DNA of 64,000 bases from Thermohalobaculum sp039805905 (GTDB lineage Bacteria; Pseudomonadota; Alphaproteobacteria; Rhodobacterales; Rhodobacteraceae): positions 74,640 through 138,639 of the forward strand of contig JBDIVM010000011.1 of assembly GCA_039805905.1 (NCBI GenBank), in the 5' to 3' direction. Every line of letters begins with the position of its first letter. The first letter of the stretch is position 1. The notes beneath the pieces are model-generated. The model made no database searches, was not told the origin of the DNA, and saw nothing but the letters and a program-made list of their open reading frames with translations. Positions 53,980-60,867 of this stretch are shown piece by piece. Both the position numbers and the translations under genes were made by a program.

Positions 53980-54906
53980 TCAGATAGGCCGCGCCAGGGG
54001 GTGTTTCTCCAGCACCAGCGCCTTCAGCCGCTCGTCCAGCACATGGGTATAGATCTCGGTCGTCGATACGTCGGCATGGCCCAGCAGCTGCTGGATGACC
54101 CGCAGGTCGGCGCCGTTTGCCAGGAGATGCGTCGCGAAGGCGTGCCGCAGCGTGTGCGGCGAGATGGTTTCCGGGTCCAACCCTGCCCTCGCCGCCAGCT
54201 CCTTCAGCGCCTGGTAGAATGCGACCCGCGTCAGATGCCCCTGCCGTCCGCGCGACGGGAACAGCCAGGGCGACGGCCGTCCGCGGCCCTGCCGCTGCTG
54301 CTCCGCCTCCCCGGCATCGCGCAGCTTCAGCCACACCGCCAGCACGTCGCGCGCCGGCGGCGAGAGCGGCACCATCCGCTCGCGGCCGCCCTTGCCTGTC
54401 ACCAGCAGCATCCGCGGGCTGCCGCGTACCGCATTCACCGGCAGCGACACGAGCTCGCTCACCCTGAGCCCGGTCGCATAGAGAAGTTCGACAAGGCATG
54501 TCAGCCGCGCCCGCTTCGTCTCGGCGCCAGGCGCCTGACGCGCCGCGCCGAGCAGCCGGTCCACCTCCGCGACCGAGAGCGTGCCCGGCAGCATCCGCCC
54601 CGGACGCGCGCCTCGGATCCGCGCCGCCGGGTCGTCCGCGCGCCAGCCCTCCGAAAGCGCGAAGCGGTAGAACTGCCGGATCGCCGAGAGCCGCCTCGCC
54701 CGGGTCGCGGGCGACATGCCCTCGGCCTCGATCGCCGCCAGATAGCCCTCGATCTCTGGCCTGCCGGCCGTCGCCGCGTCGCCGCCCCTGGAGCGCAGCC
54801 ACGCTGCGTAGTGCCCGAGGTCGCGACGGTAGGCGGCGAGCGTGTTCGCCGCCGCTCCCCGCTCCGCCAGCAGCGCCTCGAGGAACGGCCCGACCCAGCC
54901 GCTCAC
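53980..54906 (-). CDS. xerD: Tyrosine recombinase XerD
   Basis: XerD resolves chromosome dimers at dif together with XerC. The 308-residue protein has an N-terminal SAM-like domain (TLAAYRRDLGHYAAWL) and the catalytic domain with all six residues: Arg148 (ATGLRVSEL), Lys172 (TGKGGRERMV), His251 and Arg254 (HTLRHAFATHLL), His277 (LLGHADVST) and Tyr286 (EIYTHV). The start is GTG at 54906, overlapping the stop of the small membrane-protein gene (GTGA). No mobile element context is present, so a housekeeping role is clear. Confidence 0.94.
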   Translation of the reverse strand: MSGWVGPFLEALLAERGAAANTLAAYRRDLGHYAAWLRSRGGDAATAGRPEIEGYLAAIEAEGMSPATRARRLSAIRQFYRFALSEGWRADDPAARIRGARPGRMLPGTLSVAEVDRLLGAARQAPGAETKRARLTCLVELLYATGLRVSELVSLPVNAVRGSPRMLLVTGKGGRERMVPLSPPARDVLAVWLKLRDAGEAEQQRQGRGRPSPWLFPSRGRQGHLTRVAFYQALKELAARAGLDPETISPHTLRHAFATHLLANGADLRVIQQLLGHADVSTTEIYTHVLDERLKALVLEKHPLARPI

Positions 54907-55043
54907 TGCTGCGCCTGCGGCACCGGAAGGGTGACCACGGTCTCCCTGACCGGCGCCGGCAAATCCGCCAGCAGCGCCCAGGCCACGAAGGCCGCCGCCA
55001 GGAGAATCAGCAGCCGGAACAGGTATTTCATCAGCCTGCGCAT
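54903..55043 (-). CDS. Small single-pass membrane protein between xerD and aroK
   Basis: A 46-residue protein with a basic start, one helix (LFRLLILLAAAFVAWALLAD) and a short proline-rich tail ending in VPQAQQ. Its stop overlaps the xerD start, so it would be translated with the recombinase. A protein of this kind occurs at the same place in other Rhodobacterales, as far as I recall. The start could be the ATG at 55043 or, less likely, 55031. Function unknown. Confidence 0.65.
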   Translation of the reverse strand: MRRLMKYLFRLLILLAAAFVAWALLADLPAPVRETVVTLPVPQAQQ

Positions 55044-55166
55044 CGGTTCTGGTGCCTGTCCGTCTTTTCTGTCGCCCGGCCGTGGTGTAAAGCGCGGGCA
55101 CTGCGCGTTGGACTCAGGGTAACTCCCCGACCGCCCGAGGGCAATGCCACAGCACCGGGAGGCCCG

Positions 55167-55763
55167 ATGACCGACGCCATCGCCGATCGCGACCCCCGCC
55201 GCGCGCGCCGGCTGGTGCGCCCCGTGGTGCTGATCGGGCTCATGGGCGCCGGCAAGAGCTCGGTCGGTTCGCGGCTGGCCGAGATCCTCGGAGTGGAGTT
55301 CCGGGACTCCGATGCCGAGATCGAGGCCGCCGCCGCCATGAGCGTACCGGAGATCTTCGAGCGCTACGGCGAACCGCATTTCCGCGATGGCGAGCGCCGC
55401 GTGATTGCCCGGCTGCTTGCCGGCCGGCCGCTGGTGCTGGCGACCGGGGGCGGCGCCTTCATGAACGCCGAGACAAGAGCGCTGATCCGGCGGGTGGCGG
55501 TCTCGGTCTGGCTCCGGGCCTCGCTCGACCTCCTGGTCGCCCGCACCGCCGGGCGCGCGCACCGGCCTCTGCTCAACCGCGGTGACCCGCGCGAGATCCT
55601 GGCCCGGCTGATCGCCGAGCGTCACCCGGTCTATGCGGAGGCCGCGGTCACGGTCGAGAGCCAGCCGGGCCTCAGCCACGAGCAGATGGCCGAGCGGATC
55701 ATCAAGGAGCTGGAGGCACATGGCGCGCGCACCGGCGAAGGCGCGCTGGAGGATGCGGCATGA
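55167..55763 (+). CDS. aroK: Shikimate kinase AroK
   Basis: AroK phosphorylates shikimate in aromatic amino acid synthesis. The 198-residue protein has the P-loop GLMGAGKSSVGSRLA (about 24-38), DSDAEIE as the shikimate-binding acidic site, FRDGERRVIARLL, the conserved ATGGGAFM and the adenine-site RPLLN. The first 20 residues are an N-terminal extension. GGGAGG before the ATG supports the start at 55167, and the stop overlaps aroB (ATGA). Confidence 0.95.
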   Translation: MTDAIADRDPRRARRLVRPVVLIGLMGAGKSSVGSRLAEILGVEFRDSDAEIEAAAAMSVPEIFERYGEPHFRDGERRVIARLLAGRPLVLATGGGAFMNAETRALIRRVAVSVWLRASLDLLVARTAGRAHRPLLNRGDPREILARLIAERHPVYAEAAVTVESQPGLSHEQMAERIIKELEAHGARTGEGALEDAA

Positions 55764-56869
55764 CGGAGACGGTAAGGGTCGGGCTCGCGGGGCGTGAATA
55801 CGACATCCGCATCGGGCCGGGGCTGGTCGATGCGGCGGGCGCCCATGTCGGCCCGCTGCTGCCCCGTCCCTTCACGGTGATCGTGACGGATGCCACCGTC
55901 GCCGCGCTGCATCTCGACCGGCTGACCCGGGCGCTGGCCGGGGCCGGCATCCGGTCCGAGGCGATCGTGCTGCCGCCCGGCGAGGCGACGAAGTCGATGG
56001 CGAACCTCACCGCGGTCGTCGAGCGGATGCTGGAACTCAAGGTCGAGCGCGACGACGTGGTGATGGCGCTCGGCGGCGGGGTGATCGGCGACCTCGCCGG
56101 CTTCGCGGCCGCCGTGCTGCGCCGGGGCGTCGATTTCATCCAGGTCCCCACCACGCTGCTCGCCCAGGTCGACAGCTCGGTCGGCGGCAAGACCGGGGTC
56201 AACGCGCCCCAGGGCAAGAACCTGATCGGCGCCTTCCACCAACCGAAGCTGGTGCTGGCCGACGTGGGTCTGCTGGAGACCCTGCCCCGGCGCGAGTTCC
56301 TCGCGGGCTATGCCGAGGTGGTGAAGTACGGCGCCCTCGGCGACCTCGGCTTCTTCGAGTGGCTGGAGCGGAACGGCCCCGCCATGCTGGCCGGCGACCT
56401 CGCGGCCCGCATCCATGCCGTGAAGCGCTCCTGCGAGATGAAGGCCGAGATCGTGGCCCGCGACGAGCACGAGCGCGGCGACCGCGCGCTCCTGAATCTC
56501 GGCCACACCTTCGGCCACGCGCTCGAGGCAGCGACCGGCTATTCCGGCCGGCTCCTGCACGGCGAGGGCGTGGCCATCGGCATGTGCCTCGCCTTCGAGA
56601 CCTCGGCCCGCCTCGGGCTGTGCGCCCAGGAATGCCCCTCGCGCCTGCGCGCGCACCTCGCGGCGATGGGCATGAGGAAGGACCTCGCCGACATCCCCGG
56701 CCCCCTCCCCGACGCCGGGGGCCTGATCGCGCTCATGGGCCAGGACAAGAAGGTGCGGCAGGGAAGGCTGACCTTCATCCTCGCCCGCGGTATCGGCGAG
56801 GCGTTTGTCACGCGGGACGTGGATCTGGGGGTGGTCAGGGGGGTGCTGGAGGGAAGGTCACATAATTGA
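55760..56869 (+). CDS. aroB: 3-dehydroquinate synthase AroB
   Basis: AroB cyclises DAHP to 3-dehydroquinate with NAD+ and a divalent metal. The 369-residue enzyme shows LPPGEATKSMANL, DDVVMALGGGVIGDLAGFAAAVLRRGVDF, VPTTLLAQVDSSVGGKTGVNAPQGKNLIGAFHQP and the metal residues in AGYAEVVKYG, GHTFGHALE and GEGVAIGMCLA. Its overlap with aroK keeps the two shikimate steps coupled. It is the last gene before a 112-bp gap and a convergent broken gene. Confidence 0.96.
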   Translation: MTETVRVGLAGREYDIRIGPGLVDAAGAHVGPLLPRPFTVIVTDATVAALHLDRLTRALAGAGIRSEAIVLPPGEATKSMANLTAVVERMLELKVERDDVVMALGGGVIGDLAGFAAAVLRRGVDFIQVPTTLLAQVDSSVGGKTGVNAPQGKNLIGAFHQPKLVLADVGLLETLPRREFLAGYAEVVKYGALGDLGFFEWLERNGPAMLAGDLAARIHAVKRSCEMKAEIVARDEHERGDRALLNLGHTFGHALEAATGYSGRLLHGEGVAIGMCLAFETSARLGLCAQECPSRLRAHLAAMGMRKDLADIPGPLPDAGGLIALMGQDKKVRQGRLTFILARGIGEAFVTRDVDLGVVRGVLEGRSHN

Positions 56870-56981
56870 TGAGCCAATCCATGCCCCGCCGTCGGACGAT
56901 TGGCAGCTTAGGGACCGACTCACGCCGCTAAGCCTCGGGCGGGTCAGCCTGCACGGTCGGCCTTTCAAGCCCACCATCAAA

Positions 56982-57375
56982 TTAGCCGCCGCGCCCCGCC
57001 GCGTCGTCCCGACCCGCCCCGATTCCCGCTGAGAACGCCAGCACCCGGTCGGCGGCGCGGGTGAGGCTGGCGAGCGCTTCCATGGTGCTGTGCCGGACGC
57101 CCTCGAAGGGCTCGGCATCGGGTCAGATCGCGGGCGTCGAGGCAGGTGCCGCAGAGCAGCATCTTGCTCTTGCGCGCCACCGATTTCAGCATCGTCCCGA
57201 GGTTGTAGTAGCCTGGCGGCACCCTTTGCCCGGCCTTGGCGCAGGCGACCGAGTCGGCCATCAGGAAGACCGTGACCTCCGCCTCCTTAGCGGCGAGCGA
57301 GCGCGCGAGGAGCAGGCCATTGTAGCAGCGCTCCGTGCCGTAGGGCGGAGCGTTGGGGACAAGCAGGGCCTTCAT
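56982..57375 (-). pseudogene. DsrE/DsrF-like family gene interrupted by a frameshift
   Basis: From the ATG at 57375 (GGGAGGAAA upstream) the reading is a good DsrE-family protein: MKALLVPNAPPYGTERCYNG, LFALVTVFLMADSVACAKAG-like segment VTVFLMADSVACAKAG, and the cysteine block LLCGTCLDARDLT. Around 57118-57123 the frame breaks: removing one C from the CCC (minus strand) restores DAEPFEGVRHSTMEALASL and TRAADRVLAFSAGIG, ending at TAA (56982-56984), exactly the expected C-terminal half. Without the correction the protein ends in unrelated basic residues. It is either a recent pseudogene or a sequencing error. The family is linked to sulfur transfer and tRNA thiolation. Confidence 0.8.
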
Positions 57376-57766
57376 CGCGGGTTTCCTCCCGAATTGCGGG
57401 GCCGGGCCCGGTGCGCCCGTCGCGCTGGAATCGGCCCCGGCAGCCCGGGCCTGCAGCGAAGCTTAGCGCCGGTCTGCCCCTCTGCCGGTCGGTCGAATCG
57501 ACTCACCCTGCCCCGTCCGCCGCGCTGCCAGCTCCCGGCGGCTGCGGTTGACCCGGCAGACCCCGATCCGCCCCCGCGCAGGCCCTGCTCACACCCCTGC
57601 TCGACTCCCCGGTTTTTAAAATCGCGTGATTTCAGATACTTGGCCCCCTTCTCAAGCTTGAGAAGGCTGTGCACACGCCCCGCAGGCAGACCCTGTTGCG
57701 CTCGTCCCCTCCGGCATCGCTCGCCACAACCGGCGCCCGGGTCCGGCGGCCGGCGCGCGCCCCCTG
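57376..57766. promoter_or_regulatory. 391-bp gap with two inverted repeats, between the DsrE-like gene and fabI
   Basis: This gap holds no gene that I can support. It carries a perfect 20-bp palindrome, CCTTCTCAAGCTTGAGAAGG at 57647-57666, and an AT-rich stretch with a smaller inverted repeat AAATC/GATTT (57619-57632, 4-nt loop). The palindrome is about 270 bp before the DsrE-like start and 119 bp after the fabI stop, with no T-run after it, so an operator or a small hairpin is more likely than a strong terminator. The rest is G/C-rich with no recognisable feature. Confidence 0.55.
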
Positions 57767-58552
57767 TCAGTCGATGATATGGTAGCCGCCATCGATGTAG
57801 AGCGTCTGGCCGGTGATCAGGCGGGCGGCGTCATGGGCGAGGAACGCCGTGGCGACGCCGACGTCGTCGATACTGACCAGCGCCCGCGCCGGTGCCTTCG
57901 ACTGTGCCTTCAGCAGCAGTTCGTCGAACTCCGGGATGCCCGAGGCCGCGCGGGTCGCGAGCGGCCCGGGCGAGATCGCATGCACCCGGATGCCTTTCGG
58001 CCCCAGCTCGGCGGCGATGTAGCGCACCGCGCTCTCGAGCGCCGCCTTGGCAACACCCATGATGTTGTAATTCTCCACGACCATCTGCGAGCCGTAATAG
58101 GTCATCGTGAAGAGCGTGCCGCCCCGCTTCATCAGCGGCTCGGCCAGATGCGCCATGCGGATGAACGACCAGCACGAGACCTCCATCGTGGTCAGGAAGC
58201 CCTCGCGCGGCGCATCGGTGACCCGGCCATGCAGCGTCTCGCGCGGCGAGAAGGCGATCGAGTGGACCACGAAATCCAGCTCGCCCCAGGTCGCGGCGAT
58301 CTGCTCGAACACCGCTTCCATCTGGCCCGGCTGCGCGACGTCGAGCGGCATGAAGATCGGCGCCCCGAGTTCCCGTGCCAGTGGCTCGACGTATTTCTTC
58401 GCCTTGTCGTTGAGATACGTCACCGCAACCTCGGCGCCGAAGGCGCGGAAGGCCCGGGCACAGCCCCAGGCGATCGACTGGTCGTTGGCGATGCCGACGA
58501 CGAGGCCCTTGCGGCCCTCGAGAATCCTGGCCTTCGCGGCGGGAATGGACAT
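57767..58552 (-). CDS. fabI: Enoyl-ACP reductase FabI
   Basis: The 261-residue SDR-type enzyme reduces trans-2-enoyl-ACP with NADH. It has the FabI nucleotide site VVGIANDQSIAWG, DFVVHSIAFSPRETLHG, the catalytic Tyr/Lys in ENYNIMGVAKAALESAVRY (Tyr-x6-Lys) and the SPGPLATRAASGIPEF region. In alphaproteobacteria a second FabI copy often sits with ackA and pta, as here, 27 bp after ackA. A distinct housekeeping FabI is therefore likely elsewhere, and this copy may serve the acyl-phosphate/DUF3141 unit. Confidence 0.92.
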   Translation of the reverse strand: MSIPAAKARILEGRKGLVVGIANDQSIAWGCARAFRAFGAEVAVTYLNDKAKKYVEPLARELGAPIFMPLDVAQPGQMEAVFEQIAATWGELDFVVHSIAFSPRETLHGRVTDAPREGFLTTMEVSCWSFIRMAHLAEPLMKRGGTLFTMTYYGSQMVVENYNIMGVAKAALESAVRYIAAELGPKGIRVHAISPGPLATRAASGIPEFDELLLKAQSKAPARALVSIDDVGVATAFLAHDAARLITGQTLYIDGGYHIID

Positions 58553-58578
58553 ATGCGGGTCTCCGGTCTGGGGGCGGT

Positions 58579-59751
58579 TCAGCCAACGAGCGCGAGCGTG
58601 TGGCGGGCGATCATCAGTTCCTCGTCCGTGGGAATCACATGGAGTGAGACACGGCTGGCGGGCGTCGAGATGCAGGAGGCGCCGGCCTCGTTCGCCGCAC
58701 GGTCGATCTCGGCGCCGAGCCAGGCGAGCCGCTCTGCCAGGCGGGCCCGGATGGGCGCCGAGTTCTCGCCGACCCCGGCTGTGAACACGAAGGCGTCGAG
58801 CCCGCCGAGCGCGGCCGCCAGCATCCCGGCCATCAGCCCCGCCCGGTAGACGAAATGCGCGATCGCGAAGGCGGCGCGCGGATCATCGCTGGCCAGCAGG
58901 TCGCGCATGTCGTTCGAGAGGCCGGACAATCCCTTGAGGCCCGACTCGCGATAGAGCAGGTCCGCGACCGCCTCGACGCTCATGCCCTTCGTGCCGATCA
59001 GGTGCAGCACCACGCCCGGGTCGAGCTGGCCCGGCCGCGTGCCCATCGGCAGCCCGTCGAGGGCCGTGAAGCCCATCGTGCTCTCGACGCTCCGCCCGCC
59101 CTTCAGGGCGCACATCGAGGCGCCGCTGCCCAGATGGGCGACAATGCTGCGCCCGGCAGCCGCGGCGGGTGCCACGTCCCGCAGCCGCTCGGCGATGTAT
59201 TCGTAGGAGAGCCCATGGAAGCCGTAGCGCCGCACCCCCTCCTCGTAGAGCGCACGCGGCAATGCATAGCAGTCTGCGGTCTCGGCATGGCCGCGGTGAA
59301 AGGCGGTGTCGAAGCAGGCAACCTGCGGGACATCCGGATTGATCTCCATCGCCAGCCGGATCGGCGCGAGGTTGTTCGGCTGGTGCAGCGGCGCGAGCTC
59401 CTGATAGGCGGAGAGCCGGTCGAGCACCCCGGCGTCGATCCGGACCGGGCCCGCATAGTCCGGCCCCCCATGGACGACCCGGTGGCCGATGGCACAGAGC
59501 CGGAAGCGGGAAAGCGTCCCGAGCCACGCCCGGGTCGCGGCGATCGCCGCGGGCAGATCCGGCACCGCCGAGGCCTCGAACGCGCGATCGATCAGCGCCA
59601 CGCCGTCCGCCCCCGACGCCCGGAGCCGCGGGCGGACGCCGATGCCCTCGATCTGGCCCCGCAACTGGCGGGTCGGTACCCCTCCGCCAACCGCGAATAT
59701 CTGGAACTTCAGGCTCGACGAGCCGGCATTGACGACGAGGATCGCGTCCAT
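58579..59751 (-). CDS. ackA: Acetate/propionate kinase AckA
   Basis: AckA converts acyl-phosphate and ADP to acid and ATP. The 390-residue enzyme has the family signatures VNAGSSSLKFQIF at the start, IGHRVVHGG, the FDTAFH block near 138, HLGSGASMCALKGGRSVESTMGFTALDGLPMGTRPGQLDPGV and the closing FTAGVGENSAPIR. It stands 3 bp after pta and precedes fabI, and so completes the Pta-AckA pathway for acetate formation or uptake. Confidence 0.95.
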   Translation of the reverse strand: MDAILVVNAGSSSLKFQIFAVGGGVPTRQLRGQIEGIGVRPRLRASGADGVALIDRAFEASAVPDLPAAIAATRAWLGTLSRFRLCAIGHRVVHGGPDYAGPVRIDAGVLDRLSAYQELAPLHQPNNLAPIRLAMEINPDVPQVACFDTAFHRGHAETADCYALPRALYEEGVRRYGFHGLSYEYIAERLRDVAPAAAAGRSIVAHLGSGASMCALKGGRSVESTMGFTALDGLPMGTRPGQLDPGVVLHLIGTKGMSVEAVADLLYRESGLKGLSGLSNDMRDLLASDDPRAAFAIAHFVYRAGLMAGMLAAALGGLDAFVFTAGVGENSAPIRARLAERLAWLGAEIDRAANEAGASCISTPASRVSLHVIPTDEELMIARHTLALVG

Positions 59752-59754
59752 AGG

Positions 59755-60717
59755 CTAGACCGCCTCGACCTGCCGCTTCGTCCGCTGCGCGGCCGCGTAG
59801 AGCGAAGCGACGGCGCAGGAGGCGAGGCGGGTGCGCACCGTGTCCGCGCGCGAGGTCAGCACGATCGGCACCCGCGCGCCCAGCACGACGCCGGCGGCGT
59901 CCGCACCCGAGAGAAAGGTCAGGTTCTTCGCCAGCATGTTGCCCGCCTCGAGGTCCGGCACCACGAGGATCTGCGCCCGGCCGGCGACCTCGGATCGGAT
60001 GCCCTTGATCCGTGCCGCCTCCGGGTCGATGGCGTTGTCGAAGGCCAGCGGCCCGTCGAGATGCGCCCCGGTGATCTGCCCGCGCTCGGCCATCTTGCAG
60101 AGCGCCGCAGCCTCGATGGTCGAAGGGATCTTGGTGGTCACCGTCTCGACGGCAGAGAGGATCGCCACGCGCGGCTCGCCGAGCCCGACTCCGGCCCAGA
60201 GGTCGATCGCGTTCTGCACGATGTCGCGCTTGGCATCGAGATCGGGGAAGATGTTGACGGCGGCGTCGGTGATGAACAGCGTCTCCGGGTGCCGGGGCAC
60301 ATCCATGATGAACACATGGCTGATCCGCCGCTCGGTCCGGAGCCCGGTCGCCGAGGCGGCAACTTCGCGCATCAGCTCGTCGGTGTGCAGGCTGCCCTTC
60401 ATCAGCATATCGCCCTTGCCCTCGCGGATCAGCTGCACCGCCCGTGCGGCAGCGGCGTGGCTGTGCGGGGCGTCGACGATCTCGCGGCCCGAGAGGTCGA
60501 TCCGGTGCGCCTTGGCAACCGCGCGGATCCGCGCCTCGGGGCCGACGAGAACCGGCTCGATCAGATCCATCCGGGCGGCCTCGATGGCGCCCCGGAGCGA
60601 GGACTCGTCGCAAGGGTGGGCGACGATGGTGACGGCGGACTCGCATTTCTGCGCCGCCGCGATCAGGCGGTCATATTTCGACGTCTTCGACTGCCCGGCT
60701 TTCCTGATGGCAACCAT
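59755..60717 (-). CDS. pta: Phosphate acetyl/butyryltransferase Pta
   Basis: The 320-residue protein is a short Pta/Ptb-type phosphotransacylase that interconverts acyl-CoA and acyl-phosphate. It has KYDRLIAAAQ, VLVGPEARIRAVA, LMKGSLHTDELMREV, HVFIMDVPRHPETLFITDAAVNI, and the C-terminal DPEAARIKGIRSEVAGRAQILVVPDLEAGNML and ADAAGVVLGARVPIVLTSRAD. Some relatives carry an N-terminal enoyl-CoA hydratase (MaoC) domain, which is absent here. The ackA gene follows after 3 bp. Confidence 0.93.
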   Translation of the reverse strand: MVAIRKAGQSKTSKYDRLIAAAQKCESAVTIVAHPCDESSLRGAIEAARMDLIEPVLVGPEARIRAVAKAHRIDLSGREIVDAPHSHAAAARAVQLIREGKGDMLMKGSLHTDELMREVAASATGLRTERRISHVFIMDVPRHPETLFITDAAVNIFPDLDAKRDIVQNAIDLWAGVGLGEPRVAILSAVETVTTKIPSTIEAAALCKMAERGQITGAHLDGPLAFDNAIDPEAARIKGIRSEVAGRAQILVVPDLEAGNMLAKNLTFLSGADAAGVVLGARVPIVLTSRADTVRTRLASCAVASLYAAAQRTKRQVEAV

Positions 60718-60867
60718 CGCTGTCTCCCTGTCGTTAGCCGGCGCGCGGCAGCGGCGCCGTCACCCCGAAGCAATCATGGCCTCCGGCCCGGCGGGGTACC
60801 CTGGGTCCGGCTGCCGTCCCCATGCTCGGTATTGCCCCAGGGTGCCGGCCCGCAGCCGCCGTCGTGA

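Noticed and set aside
53980..54906. xerD as an integrase marking a mobile element
   Set aside because: All six XerD catalytic residues are present and its neighbours are housekeeping genes. No attachment repeats, tRNA or phage genes are found.
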